64,000 nt of DNA from Arabidopsis thaliana (taxonomy: Eukaryota; Streptophyta; Magnoliopsida; Brassicales; Brassicaceae): the NCBI RefSeq assembly GCF_000001735.4, contig NC_003071.7, positions 17,087,443 to 17,151,442 on the forward strand, given 5' to 3'. Every line of letters starts with the position of its first letter. The first letter of the stretch is position 1. The translations under genes were made by a program, and so were the position numbers. A model generated the notes under the pieces. That model worked only from the letters and a program-made list of their open reading frames with translations, searched no databases and had not been told where the DNA came from. Below are positions 11,077 through 23,928 of the stretch, piece after piece.

Positions 11077-14000
11077 TCTAGCTGCGGTGATAGTGACGGC
11101 GGCTGCGGAGGAAGACGGAGGAGAGAGGTTCGAGGTGGATCTTTTGGTAAGGAAAAGAACGAAGGAAGTAGTTATTATTTGTGAATATTGGCTAGATTTT
11201 ATATATGGAGGAAAGAGAGTGATTGGCTGATTCCATTTCTCTCGAATAATGTGTTCATGGGGTTATGGAACACGGAATAAATTGTTGAGTCTTTATTAAA
11301 AATACAAAGAGGATAATTGAGAAATCATAACTCAAAAGTAGTAAGAAAATAGTAATAATGTGAGCATATGAACTGTCATTGTCATTCACGGTTCGGTTCA
11401 TGGCATCCAAATTGCCAGTTTTTGTTTTCCATGCGAATTGTTTGCCTCTAGTTTTTTTAATTTATTTGTAGTGACTAAATTGCAATAATTCTTAGGTAGA
11501 AAACAATAATCGATAGTGTGTGAGTATCAATTTTGATCAATAAATTAGTAACATAAGAATTGATCGCATAAGAATGCGCCAATAGTTGAGCCGACATCAT
11601 TTGAATAAAAAGTATATGATTAGATTACACCGAAGGCAGAGAACCTTATGAGTTATGACAGAAAGAAGAAATCTCAATCTTACATTAAAATAATAATCAT
11701 TGTGTCCTCATTAAGACGAAAACCATAAATCCCGAATATTTCTCTAAGTTTAAAGAGAGATGATTATTAATTAAGGATATCTCAAGCTGAAAGTGTGATA
11801 AGAAAGAAAAAGGAAGACGACAAAAACAGTTAAAGTTGATAATTGAAGGGGATTGGTTTTACTTTTTGTTTGTTTGGATCTGTCATTGTCTTATGTGTTT
11901 CGGAGTTATGGTCCGAACCATCAGAAAGATTCTTGGTTTTCCACGTGGCGCGTGGTTTTTCACGCGTTCATTTTGCGGGTGGAGTAATTGGAAACAGCAC
12001 CCTGTCGTACAATTGGTCTGAAGTACGCATGAGATTCCACGCGCAGACATGGATTAGGTTAGGCAACTTTTTAAATGATTTTAAATTAACTTCATTTAGT
12101 GGGTTAGTTGTCCGTAAACCATGCGTGTTAGTACTTTTTTCCATTTTTCTTTTTTTCTTACTAGTATGAACTATAATAATTTTTATTTTATTTTTTGTAA
12201 TATCCATATTGTTACTTATTTTAGATATCACAAGCTTCAAAATAAATTAAACACATTTTGTTTTAGGTATTTTGTAGTATTGGTTTTTCATAAATTGTGC
12301 AAAATAACTTACAGTAAAATTTCGAGATGCATGAAAATTTAATTGTATAAATGAACTATCATATACAGATATTATAATACAAAGGTATGGGCAGAGAGTG
12401 GGACTTGTGCTGCCATAACATATAAATCAGAGACCTTTTTAGGTATGAACTATGTACAAGTAGTAGAGTGTTGTGAAATGATTAATATTCCAAATTTAGG
12501 TTCGGCGTGTGATGTGAATAAGGAAGCTAAATCTGATAGCTAAAATGTCAAATTGATTTCTTTAACTACAATGATCCATTCGCAATAAAAAAGGTCAAAT
12601 TGTCTTTGTTTAATTAAAATGATTTTTGTTAAAGAAACTATCCGTTCTATGTGAAAAACAACGTTCCAATTTTATCTAGGAACTCGCACACCATATTTGA
12701 TTAGAATTTCTCAAAACATTATTTTTATTTTTACTTAAATCAATTTCTCAAAAACTTTATATATGCCAAATGAATAGAGCATAAAGTTTTATTTTTATTG
12801 GTTTTAGTGTTATGGATAGAGCATATTTTATACATTATTTTTGAGTGAAAGTAAATCTAGAACCCAAAATCCTAAATGGTCGAATGGTCGGCTGATCATC
12901 GGAGAGTCACTTTTCAATAAGCGAACTAGCAACTTGTCGACTTGGTAAATTGACCTAATTTTTCTTTTAAAACAACTTGGTTTTCTAACCTAAATATTTT
13001 TCCATTCATAACATTAAAATTTTAGAAAGAAGGCCAAATTTAAATAGACTAAAATTGTCTAGTGGCCAACCCCTCAGCACCATCTCGTATACTTTAGAAA
13101 ATAAGAAAATTGAGATAAGGAATCTTCTTCCGAAGTCACGAAGACAATAAGTGAAAGCAGACAAGAACTGTCCCCCTGATTTCTTTTGCACCAAATTATT
13201 ATGGATTTGTATAAGGGAACCTCACTTAAGGCCAGTTAAGCACAAAAGAAGGTTTTTATGCACTATCCTTTTTGAACTAATAATGTTAGCTTTTTAAAAC
13301 AACAACTTGAAAACTTTTTTAATTCTTGAAAATACATTGCGAAAAGCAGAATGATTTTTAAAGCGGGGAATCTTTTTTTTCTTTTTAATTGTGGGAAAGA
13401 TTAAGATAATTCATGAACCATGTGATGGCCATGTTTTATTACAACTGCATGGGCTCGGGGCTTTCTTTTTTCTTTATTTGTTAAGGGTCCAATTTCGAGA
13501 GTAGTGTAAATCCATGTTTATGTCCTCGATCAGTGACAATAAAATGTGTGTAGTTTCACAGACATATAAATAGTCAGAGAATTCATTGTTTCTGTTTTGT
13601 TTTGTAGTATATATTGTATGGAAAAAGGGTGAATTGTGTAGTCTAGTCTCATTAATATAGTAAGTATAGACTGTATAGTTGTTTTTAATTCATTGTTGTT
13701 GTTTCTAAGAAAGTAGAAACATATTATTGCATTAATCAATAACAATAATTATATCAACAAAACAAAAATAGTCAATTGTATCATTGTATGATACATATAT
13801 GTATATAGAGTATTACGAATATGGAATTTCTTGTAAAGCCAGATGAAAGAACATCCATGAAGAATTCTCTTCCATATGTTTACAAACAAACCTTTAAATG
13901 CCATCACATCATCTCTTTGACCCAATAAATATGACCTTAAAGATCTTCGGTTAGGAAAAAAAAATATCAGTTCGAGTTGGAGATCTTGATCAGCTGAATC

Positions 14001-14647
14001 CTGATGTGGGACAAGACAAGTAAAGGAGAAGCTGCACAATTAATTCCATAAATTTGGAGCATAAGTGGGCCGTCATTGGGTAAGATCTGGGCCCATAATC
14101 TCTGAAAATTGTCTAAAGTATTTAACTAGGATCTCAAATGATTTGATGATTCTCAATCATTTTATAATGTTGTTTATATTTTGGTGTTAATGTTTTCCTT
14201 TACAAATGAAATGAAATGTTAAAACAATGAGAAAACATGATTGGGATTTATTCATAAAATGTTTCAGATTCTGCAAACGACGATTCAATGCCTAATTTCA
14301 TATTACAATAAAGTTGGAGAATGAATGAATGAATATACAGTAAGAACGAACTAAGAAGACCGCAGTCTTTCATCGGCCCCTACTAATTTTATTATTGGTT
14401 TTTTAATAATTGTTATTGTTAGTGTTTCGTACTTTTGACCTGTCTTGTAATTAAAATATATTTATTTATTCCCCAAACAAACTACCCAAATAATTTATTT
14501 ATATAAAAAAAGGTAAGAACACAGGTCAGCGAGTTGGACTCATCAAGCTTAGGGAGAGAAGAATCGTAGAAGAAAACTCGAAGACGAAGCAATTGGTAAA
14601 GACTATCAGCAGAAGAAGCTTGCGGATTGGGGTTTTCATTTTCTGTA
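11077..14647. other. Long intergenic region between divergent MYBC1 and the kinase-like gene
   Basis: About 3.6 kb of AT-rich DNA without a convincing gene. A G-box-like CACGTG occurs in TTCCACGTGGCGCGTGG near 11940, with further CACGCG motifs up to 12045. Paired TGGGCC boxes (TGGGCCG and TGGGCCC) lie at about 14065-14095, but 550 bp before the next gene. The frame on the minus strand at 13749-14039 has no family features and I do not call it. Confidence 0.45.
11198..11206 (-). promoter_or_regulatory. TATA box of MYBC1
   Basis: On the gene strand CATATATAAAA lies about 125 bp before the ATG, a suitable place for a TATA box with a short leader. No competing TATA element is closer. Confidence 0.5.
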
Positions 14648-17001
14648 ATGGAAGGTTTGTTGCTCTTTGTTCATATCTCTTCCCAGATTTCCTTTTTCCC
14701 CGTCTGAGAAAACCCTAGATTTGGCTTCTTCAGAATTGGATTCCTCACTAATCTATTAATACACACTTGTGTTTCTTCTTACTGTCAGCATTATTGTCTC
14801 TACCCTAAATCTGATTTCGTTGGTCAATCTCATACTTTTAAGAGACACCCGAATTAAGGGGAGATTTGAATGTTGAGATTGCCACTAACTTCAGTTTGAA
14901 ATCTTGCTTGTTCATGCTCATTGCCTGATTTAGATCTGATGAGACTAAAGTAGTCTTCTTTAGAACCATTATAGTAACAATTATGCAAAGAAGATTAAAG
15001 TTTTTTTTGTTCTTACAGGTAAATCTCCAGACCTGGAATCGATAGGGTCTGGTACAACAACAAAGAGGTCAAGTGTTTCATCAGGAAGTCGATCTCGTAC
15101 TCGTAGAGATTTCCTTAGCAGATTCACTGACTCTGCACATTTCACTGAAAAGCTTGAAGATTGGTTTGCTTCAACATTAGAAAACTCGGCGAGCGAAGGA
15201 CCGGTCTTTGATGTTCCTTTTGAGTTGGTTGAGCTTCAAAAGTTTGATTATGCATTAGAAGGGATTTCTTTCCAGCAGCTTACTCGGATGCCAAGTCCTG
15301 TTTACGCTTCTTCGTCTAATGCTCTGGAGGCTAAGGCTTATCTAGCTATTGAGGATTTTCTACACGCCACTGTTAAGAGCTTGTGGGAGGCGTTTTGGAG
15401 TCAGGAAGAGCCTGTTCCTTTCTCTGTTGGTTGTTTATACAATCAGAATCTTAAGTTTTATCAGGCTGAGAGAGCTTTAGCTCTTGGGAAGCTTTGCACA
15501 GGATAGTGATCGTCTGCCTTCTTTACCTGTCTTAGGCGAGGCTCTTTTCTATGCTGTTCGTATACTCATCGCAAGGAGTGTGAGCCGTTTAGATTTTTCT
15601 CAAAGCTCAAACTGTGTCTTCATTCTTCTAGTTGATTCGCAGTATGGAGGTGTTGTAAAAGTTGAAGGGGACGTAAATAAATTGGATTTTGACTTGAACA
15701 ATGTTTATGAGTGCGCAGCAGATTGGATAAAGAAGCATTCTAAGATAGCAGTGTCACCAGTTGACAGAATATGGAACAAGCTGGGAAATGCCAACTGGGG
15801 AGACATTGGTGCTTTGCAAGTGGTGTTTGCCACTTACCATAGTATAATGCAGTACTTTGGGGCACCCAGACATTCCATTGAAGACTTAGCTGCTGACCAT
15901 AGTTCTCGCCTTCACTCAAGACGACAGGAGAGGCAGTTGGGAGATACTAGTCTCAGTGAAAATGGTATGTTTAGGTTCCAGCAGAGTACCATGTCTCCTG
16001 AAATTGTCGAAGTTCAAGAAGAATCAACCAAAATCGAGCCTGAACCTTCGATGAAACTGGAAGTTGGATCGGTTCTATGGTTGGAGGAGTCAAACTATCA
16101 AAAAGGTTATCAGATTAACGAAATATTGACTAATGGTACACTTCCTTATCATATTGCATCGCCAGTGGATGATGCAGGGAAGTCTGTGTTTCTGTATGTT
16201 GGTTCTCCTCCTTCACAGCTTGAGCCAGCTTGGGAAGACATGAACTTATGGTATCAGGTTCAGAGACAGACTAAGATATTAAGTATAATGAAACAGAGAG
16301 GACTCTCTAGCAAATACCTGCCGCAGCTCCATGGGTCTGGTCGGATCATTCATCCAGGCCAATGTCAAAAACCAAGTTCAGGTGGACGATGTGATCATCC
16401 TTGGTGTGGAACTCCCATTCTTGTGACTACTCCTGTTGGCGAGACAGTAGCTGATTTGGTGAACGAGGGTCGGTTTGGTCCAGAAGAAGCTATTCGATGT
16501 TGCCACGATTGCTTATCTGCACTTTCTTCATCCTCTTCAGCTGGAATTCGACACGGTGATATCCGCCCAGAAAATGTAGTTTATGTCACTTCTGGTGTAA
16601 GACATCCTTACTTTGTACTAATTGGTTGGGGTCACGCGGTGCTTGAGGATAGAGATCGACCCGCAATGAATCTTCACTTCTCCTCGACTTACGCACTCCA
16701 GGAAGGGAAACTCTGTGCTGCCTCAGATGCAGAGAGCTTGATATACATGCTTTATTTCTGTTCTGGAGACTTCCCTGAATTGGATTCAGTTGAAGGAGCT
16801 CTTCAATGGAGAGAGACCTCTTGGTCCAAAAGATTGATTCAGCAGAAGCTCGGCGATATCTCAACCGTTTTGAAAGCATTCTCTGACTATGTTGACAGTC
16901 TATGTGGGACACCTTATCCATTAGATTACGATATTTGGTTGAGAAGATTGAAGAGGAATCTTTCAGAAGACCATGGGAAAGAAATTGAATCTTCAGGCTA
17001 A
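14648..17001 (+). CDS. Protein kinase-like (pseudokinase) gene with an interrupted frame
   Basis: The short first exon (14648-14654, MEG) splices to an exon from 15019 with serine/arginine-rich residues. That frame reads conserved-looking protein up to ALALGKLCTG and stops at 15506. The downstream part reads on in the next frame from about 15484 (GSFAQDSDRLPSL...) for 505 codons to TAA at 17001. The C-terminal half is kinase-like: a catalytic loop-like HGDIRPENVV replaces the usual HRDxKxxN, and IGWGH stands where DFG is expected, so it is probably inactive. No good intron explains the frame change, since the candidate donor at 15414 would remove conserved-looking coding sequence. The overlap holds AAGCTT. 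Either the allele is broken or a small HindIII fragment is missing from the sequence. Recalled as At2g40980. Confidence 0.75.
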
Positions 17002-17654
17002 GCTCTTATATAAACATCCGATTTCTTTTGAACATTCTTTCAGGTGCTCTCTGTCTGCTTAACCTGTCCGAGACTGGAAGCCTCACGATGAGATGTATCC
17101 TTCGGTTTTGCCAAGTCTGAAAAGTTTGGGACCTTGTTCTCTTCTTGTACAGGATCTTTGGAATGGATTAGATTCTGTGTTTTTCCCTTCGCTGTTAATG
17201 CTCTGGTCCTTTTTCTTCATTATTATTGTTATCTTGAGAGTGATTCTCTATTATTTTATTGTAAAGGTGAGAGCTTTTGTTCCCATTTTGACTTGTGTTA
17301 AACTTAACGAGTTTTTTAGTTTCTGTGCTTTCTTAACCTAAATGTAACATTGATTTTGTCTCGGCTCCGTTATATTATTTCACGTACTCAGGAAACCAAA
17401 AATGGGTGAAGGACAATGAAGATACTGTTTTGAATAACCCTGTAACGCAAGAAACTCACGCCACAATGACTACACTTGATTCTTTCTGCTATCTTTTTTT
17501 TGTCTGAGTCGAAAAAGTTTACTCGTTGAAGACAAAAAGTGAATCGCTTTAGAAACAAAGAGAGTATAGTTTACACAAGTCAGCAAGCATTGTTCACAGG
17601 CGCAAAGATTCTGTAACAGATCTATGTTCTTATCCAAGGGGTTTTTTGGTTGTC
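17002..17654. other. Convergent 3' UTRs, no gene
   Basis: The region lies between the tail-to-tail kinase-like and palmitoyltransferase genes. The frame at 17093-17341 has low complexity and no family features, and is probably 3' UTR. Confidence 0.5.
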
Positions 17655-19277
17655 CTACCTCGATCTCACATCAATGCTCGAGTTTCTTGTTATATTCGCG
17701 GGTTCTTGAATCCCCGGGATGTAAAACGCGGCGGTTTCTTCGCTTACACCTTTCTTCTTGACAGTTTCTTCGCTGCTGTTGTTGTTGTCATACTCCAGTG
17801 TATGGAGTTGTAAACCGACCTTACTGTTTTTGCAACCGCCAATTTCCATTTCCATATCATATTTATCTCCTCGGGGTCCAAAAGTTCGGTCTAGCTCAGA
17901 TGCAATGGATCCAACCTCCTCGTCAGGTTCCTCTGGAGCCCAGTCTCTGAAGTTGATCATGGGAGGTGGAATTCTGGCAAAGAACAACTCATATAGGTTC
18001 TTGAAGAGACCCTTTCCATAAGGGTTTTCTTTCTTGTCATACCGATACCGGAAATTCTCATAAGTTGTCTGCAAAATAGTAACAAAAGAGTCAAAAATTT
18101 GCAAAGTTATAGCACAAAACAGAGCAGCAATAGTCAAATAAAGGTTAAGGATCTTGCCTGATTGGTGCAGATGAGGTAGAGATGGAAAACAGTGAGCCCG
18201 CCGACAAACCAGACAACGACGAAGCAGTAGAGGATGAGAACAACAAATACTAAGTCGTTTGTGATGACCATTAACAACATCTTGCCGTGTACCTCAAGCA
18301 TACTGACCCATGAGAAGACAAAGACGTACAAGCAGAGGAGTGTTGAAGTTGATATGAAACAGATGAAGTATGGATAGTTTCGCTGCAAAGAGCTATTATG
18401 TTAATCACAGTTTTTGTTGCATGAGATTCAAAAATAAACGTTTTGGAAGACTTACTAAGGCTATGCATTGGCCAACCCATGGACAATGATGATCAAACCT
18501 TTGAACACAGTTGTTACAGATTGAACAGTGAGAGGCGCGAGGAGGACGGTAAAGCAAACATGTATCACAAAATTTAACTTTGACAGTGTAGCCATTCACC
18601 AATATATCCTTCGTTCGAGGTATCTTTGTATTACCGAGTTTGTTGTTTACCCACTCTGAGGATTGAGTGATCATATCAAGCCCTTCTGCTTCAGGTGCTT
18701 CTTTGTTTCTAGGGATAATCCCGGGGTCTCTCGATGATGTTAAGAAGAGAAATGTAAAATCCTGTAAGGAAGAAGCATGAATATGATGCAGAAAGGGCAA
18801 CGAAATCTCAGAAAGAAAGAAACATGTTTTTAGGGTTTTACCAGGACAGTGAGCAAAAGTGCACCCAACAATATAAGAGAGTGGAACAAAGGATAGCGTT
18901 TTCCGATCAAAAAAACCATTCGTATGCAGAAAGTGAGAGCAGGACCTCCAATCATAGCTGTTGTCAGAAGGAGAGACGATGCATCTGGACCAAAGACTAG
19001 TCTCCCTCCACAATAAAATCTCTGAACGAACAAAACAAGTCAAGCTAGTTCAGACATTGCAGAACATAATCTCAGCTTTCAATTGTTCAAATCTAATTCA
19101 GGCCATGATGCGTGGTTTGCAAGGCAAGTTATTATGTCACGCATTACAAAAACGCTTTCTTTTTGTCTGTAAAATTCAAAAACAAGAGAAAAACTTGCAT
19201 TGGCAAAAGAAAAGGCATACATTGTTGCCGGGCCAGAGTTGGTAGATTCTCTTGGGTTTATGATCTTGAGAAAACAT
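17655..19277 (-). CDS. DHHC-type protein S-acyltransferase
   Basis: Five exons (19277-19221, 19021-18842, 18761-18456, 18382-18158, 18068-17655) give 393 residues. The start [19 protein letters not shown] is the typical plant PAT N-terminus. Two membrane segments follow, then the cysteine-rich domain ending in [17 protein letters not shown] with the catalytic DHHC. Two more membrane helices and the conserved [11 protein letters not shown] (TTxE) motif come next, then a polar tail. Such enzymes attach palmitate to cysteines of membrane-associated proteins. The fourth intron begins GC, not GT (CAG then GCAAG); the protein across the junction ([10 protein letters not shown]) is conserved, so this is a genuine GC-AG intron. 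A long GA repeat lies in the leader. Recalled as At2g40990. Confidence 0.93.
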
Positions 19278-19523
19278 TATATCGTCATCGGAAGGAGCAT
19301 TATGGACATGACAGCTTTTCTTCCTCCCCATCACCACCTTCTTCTTCCTCAAGCCTCAGACTCAACGACGAAACGCCCAAAGCGTAATCTCCATTGCCTG
19401 GTTTGTGTGTCGTCGTTGTCGCAGCCAGCGAACGAAACCGGAGATTTCAAATCGCTGCCGCCGGGCTTTTGGCTCGTTTCTTCCTCCTCGTCGCAAAATC
19501 TCTATCCTCTTTGGCTCCACTCT

Positions 19524-20427
<904 letters not shown>

Positions 20428-20438
20428 TTTGACTATAC

Positions 20439-20710
20439 TTTTTTTTTTTTTTTCCGACAAACGTTATTCATTACTTAAACAGAGTCATTACAAAGTTGTT
20501 ACTCAAGTCAAAAAGGTAAAGTACCAGTATCAGAATAAAAGCATGTAGAAATACAACCAAACTTGGCCAAGTCATGTGCTAACTTATTTCCCCGTCTACG
20601 AACAAAGCTAAAATGAATATTTGAAAATTTTGAAGCCCAAAAATGTATATCCTCTTAAAGGTTGGCAATAGAACTGTGAGATGTTGATCCGTTGGCTAGA
20701 TTTATCAGTG
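20439..20710 (-). mobile_element. 5'-truncated LINE 3' end (RNase H tail)
   Basis: On the minus strand the sequence encodes the end of a plant LINE RNase H domain (WASKFSNIHFSFVRRGNK, then LAHDLAKFG), then a stop, a short 3' UTR and a 15-A tail (seen as T at 20439-20453). One in-frame stop interrupts the remnant just before EDIHFW. It is flanked by a 10-bp target-site duplication TTTGACTATA at 20428-20437 and 20711-20720. The rest of the LINE is absent, the usual result of aborted target-primed reverse transcription. Confidence 0.9.
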
Positions 20711-20859
20711 TTTGACTATATATAATGGAATAATTAGGTGAAAATTTCGAAATGCATCTTAGCAGAGATGGTGATGACTTAATAAATTATATCTTATTAA
20801 TTTTGGGTAAAAAAGAAGAAAATATATATTTGTGGTCAACATCTGTTTGTATAGGAGAA

Positions 20860-21200
20860 TTATGTTCTTTATTCTAACTTTGACCAGAAAATTTACCTTT
20901 TACAAGAAAGAACTTACCCCTTTATATTACAAGATCATGCCTACTTGATATGATCCTATTACAACATAATGAAGAATCATAGGGATTTGTCGTGATACAC
21001 ATATCCCAGTAGCCTTCACACTATATAATCAGTCTAAACAAAGAAGAAGAAGAAGAAGAAGAAGAAGAAGAAGAAGAAGAAGAAGAAGAAGAAGAAATGA
21101 ACAAAATCTCAAATCATTAATTAATGAACAAAATCTCAAATCAAACCGAAATTACTTTGATTAATGATTTTAGAAATGTTATTATGAATTGTTCAGATTT
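20860..21200 (+). other. Relic of a third cysteine-rich-peptide locus (flanks only)
   Basis: Blocks such as CTAACTTTGACCAGAAAATT and ATAGGGATTTGTCGTGATAC, then a TATA region and TCTAAACAAAGAAGAA, repeat the promoter of the peptide gene at 21946. Sequence just after the GAA repeat (GAAATTACTTTGATTAAT) resembles the flank downstream of that gene. The coding part between is absent. It is best read as an old tandem duplicate that lost its gene. Confidence 0.7.
21042..21096 (+). repeat. (GAA)18 trinucleotide repeat
   Basis: About 55 bp of GAA repeat. It expands the AAAGAAGAAAC motif found unexpanded in the leaders of both neighbouring peptide genes, so it arose within the relic leader. Confidence 0.95.
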
Positions 21201-21945
21201 AGAGTTTGTATGTTTTAACTAATGTAATCCTCTAAAATCTCATTAAATACAAAAAAAATTATTCGTAATTACTAATTCCTTATCCACAACAAATTCCTTG
21301 ACAAATTAGAAGAGAGTCTAAATTGTAAAAAAACAATACACCCAGTTATCAAAACCAACGATAATTTGATCTCTCAATACCATACAAATTGTATTATAAG
21401 AGAAAACAAATTTAGCATTGGTTGATTTTACAATATAATCTAAACGGAAAGAGTTTTTTATACATATAATTGTAAGAAAGATTTTAACCGTATAATAAAA
21501 TAGTAAAAAGAATAATTGAAAATTAACTACAGCTTAACAGAGATATAAAAAACAGTACACATTGATTCAAGGGGCAATATACAACTCATTAAATCGTGAA
21601 AACTTGTTTAATGACATTGTTTATTAGCTATTTATTTTAATATAAAAAATTGGTCAACGTGTTGATATAGAAAAATGTATGGTTTTTTCTAACTTTGACC
21701 AGAAAATTTCACTTTTTTACGGGAAATAACTTATACCCCTTTCCTTTTATATGACAAGATCATGTCTACTTTGCAAAACTAATTGATCCTATAGTAACTA
21801 CAACATCATGATGACGATTTCCTAATCACCCCAATTAATCATAGGGATTTGTCGTGATACACATACTCCAATACACACTATATATATATATATAATCAAT
21901 CTACACAAAGAAGAAACAAAAAAAAGAAAGAAGTAAGAGATTATT

Positions 21946-22270
21946 ATGAAAATGGCAATCACCATGAAAACTTTAATTGCATATGTTTTCACTGTCCTCC
22001 TCATCATCTCTTCTGTTCATTGTCGTATGACAACAACAACTAGTCCAGGTATTGGTTTATCCTTGTACCCACATTTTATAATTATCGTTTTGTTTTAATA
22101 ATCATTTTTATCAATAAATAGGTTTTGGAATAAAGCAGCAGGATAGACAATGCTTCGAGCATGCACCATATTTATGTCGTGGCGGAGAAGGCGACTGCCG
22201 TATGTATTGTAGAGATCTTGATTTTTCTTTTGGCACATGTTTTTCTGGTGTATGCTGTTGTCAAATTTAA
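21946..22270 (+). CDS. Secreted cysteine-rich peptide, defensin/thionin-like, copy 1
   Basis: Two exons (21946-22048 and 22122-22270) encode 83 residues; the second is too short to stand out as an ORF. The first exon is a signal peptide (hydrophobic core [16 protein letters not shown]), and the intron sits just after it, as in most plant defensin-like genes. The mature part has eight cysteines ending in CCC. A close paralogue follows 1.4 kb downstream with the same structure. An alternative ATG at 21952 would shorten the protein by two residues. TATATATA about 60 bp upstream is a likely TATA box. Expression and target are unknown; the family includes antimicrobial and reproductive signalling peptides. 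Confidence 0.8.
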
Positions 22271-23385
22271 ATACAAGTATAAGCAAAAAAATAAACCAAT
22301 TTACTATTTGGTATCTGCTTGGAAATTAACGTATCAATATTTATCAAATGTTTTGATTGTCCTATACATCTGTTATTATTATTTTTACGTCGAAATTGAG
22401 ATATATTGATTAAAAATGATTAAAGTCATAGTACAATTGTTCAATTATCCCAGAGGATAGACACAATCAGAATTGATGGAAAGAAAAAGACACATACAGA
22501 GTTGAAATTACATTATAGACACCCAAATTTACGTTTTGCCCACCCAGATATGAATGTCTTGGCATAAGCTTGCTATAGACGTATCATAATTACCTTCATT
22601 GTCTGATACATAATACTTTGAACGAGATAAATAAATATAATATCGAAATTACTTTGATTAATATAAACAATAGCTTTTGCAATTCGAAAGAAATCTCAAA
22701 TCAAGTCGACAAACAATTTAATGATTTTAAAATAGTTGATTGTAGAAAAATTGTTATGATTTGTTGTAAAGTCTCCCTAAACCAGTAAATCCTACTTAAT
22801 AAAACCAAAAGATTTGTTTTTTTCATCTAAAATCTTTTAAAATCATTAAAGATTTAATGCTTAAAATTTGAAATATTTCTATCCAACAACAGTGTATTTT
22901 AAATCAGTTTTCCAAACAACTAGTTTCATAACATCGGATTTAGAAGATATTCTAAAATCCCTAGTTGAATGACATATGATTATGTTCTTTTTCAAGAATT
23001 TGAATACACCTTCTAAGTACTGTATACGGGGAAAACAAATCACATATTTAACTACTATATCGCCAATGTTTATAATCAGGTACAAAATTCTTGAATACAC
23101 CCTTCTAAATATATCAGGAAAACAAATCATATTCTACTATACATAAAAGAATATATACCATATTATTTGCCAGAAAAAAAAACCATATCACCAATGTATA
23201 CACGTAACTATAGGTTAAAAAAAATTAAGCAAATAGATACTCCCTCGATCTTCGTTGGTGTATACAGTATACATACCCCAATATAAATAGTTTGTGTCAC
23301 ACTATAAGTATGATCAGTCTAAACAAAGAAGAAACATTTAAAATAAAAACAGGTTAAGAGATTATCATAAAAAAGGGCAATCAAC
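22271..23385. other. Intergenic region between the two cysteine-rich peptide genes
   Basis: AT-rich, with an imperfect tandem duplication of about 100 bp near 22991-23180 (GAATACACCTTCTAA, then AAAACAAATCA and ATATCACCAATG in both copies). The last 100 bp repeat the leader of the first peptide gene in diverged form. No further gene was seen. Confidence 0.5.
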
Positions 23386-23765
23386 ATGACAAGTTTAATT
23401 GCATTTCTTTTCACTGTCCTTGTCATCGTATCTTCTGTTCATTGTCGTATGACAACTGCTAGTACTCCAGGTATAAATTGTTTTTTTCTTCTTCTTATAT
23501 CCCCATTATGAACAAGGTTTTGTTTTGTTTTTAATTAATGTACATACTACATTGTGTTAATAATTTTTATCAACCACTAGGTTATGGGATAAAGCAGGAG
23601 GATCGTCTATGCATCCAAGGACAAGAAGGAACAAAGTTATGTAGTTCTGGAACAAGTCGCGACTGCCTTAACTTTTGTTTAATTCGTGGTTATGCTGGTG
23701 GCTCGTGTTATGCTTATACTCTTGATCAATGTTGTTGTCGTATTCCTCCTCCAAAACTAAAATAA
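23386..23765 (+). CDS. Secreted cysteine-rich peptide, defensin/thionin-like, copy 2
   Basis: Two exons (23386-23470 and 23581-23765) encode 89 residues with a signal peptide ([17 protein letters not shown]) and eight cysteines in the mature part, the last three as CCC. The intron is phase 1 in the same place as in copy 1, and the residues around it ([13 protein letters not shown]) are shared, so the two are tandem duplicates. The mature sequences have diverged strongly apart from the cysteines, as is usual for this fast-evolving class. Recalled as At2g40995. Function is not known. Confidence 0.85.
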
Positions 23766-23928
23766 TGTATTGGTTACATCATATCCAGAACGAAATATAT
23801 AAATCAATTTGGGCAATAGTTTCTGAAAAATTTGAACAAAATCTAAAATCAAATCGAAATACAACTTAAGGAATGTAAAATAAATAGGAAGTCAGTCCAA
23901 TAACACAAATTATTATGTAACACATTAT

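Noticed and set aside
13980-14025. GTCCCACATCA on the minus strand, resembling the upstream element of plant snRNA genes
   Set aside because: No well-placed TATA box followed by a recognisable snRNA or snoRNA, and the consensus ends in G, not A.
13749-14039. Minus-strand ORF of 96 codons between MYBC1 and the kinase-like gene
   Set aside because: No start context, family motif or composition typical of coding DNA; AT-rich spacer.
15414-15501. An 88-bp intron to explain the frame change in the kinase-like gene
   Set aside because: The donor would be a weak CCT/GTTCC and the removed sequence encodes conserved-looking protein (PVPFSVGCLYNQNLKFYQ).
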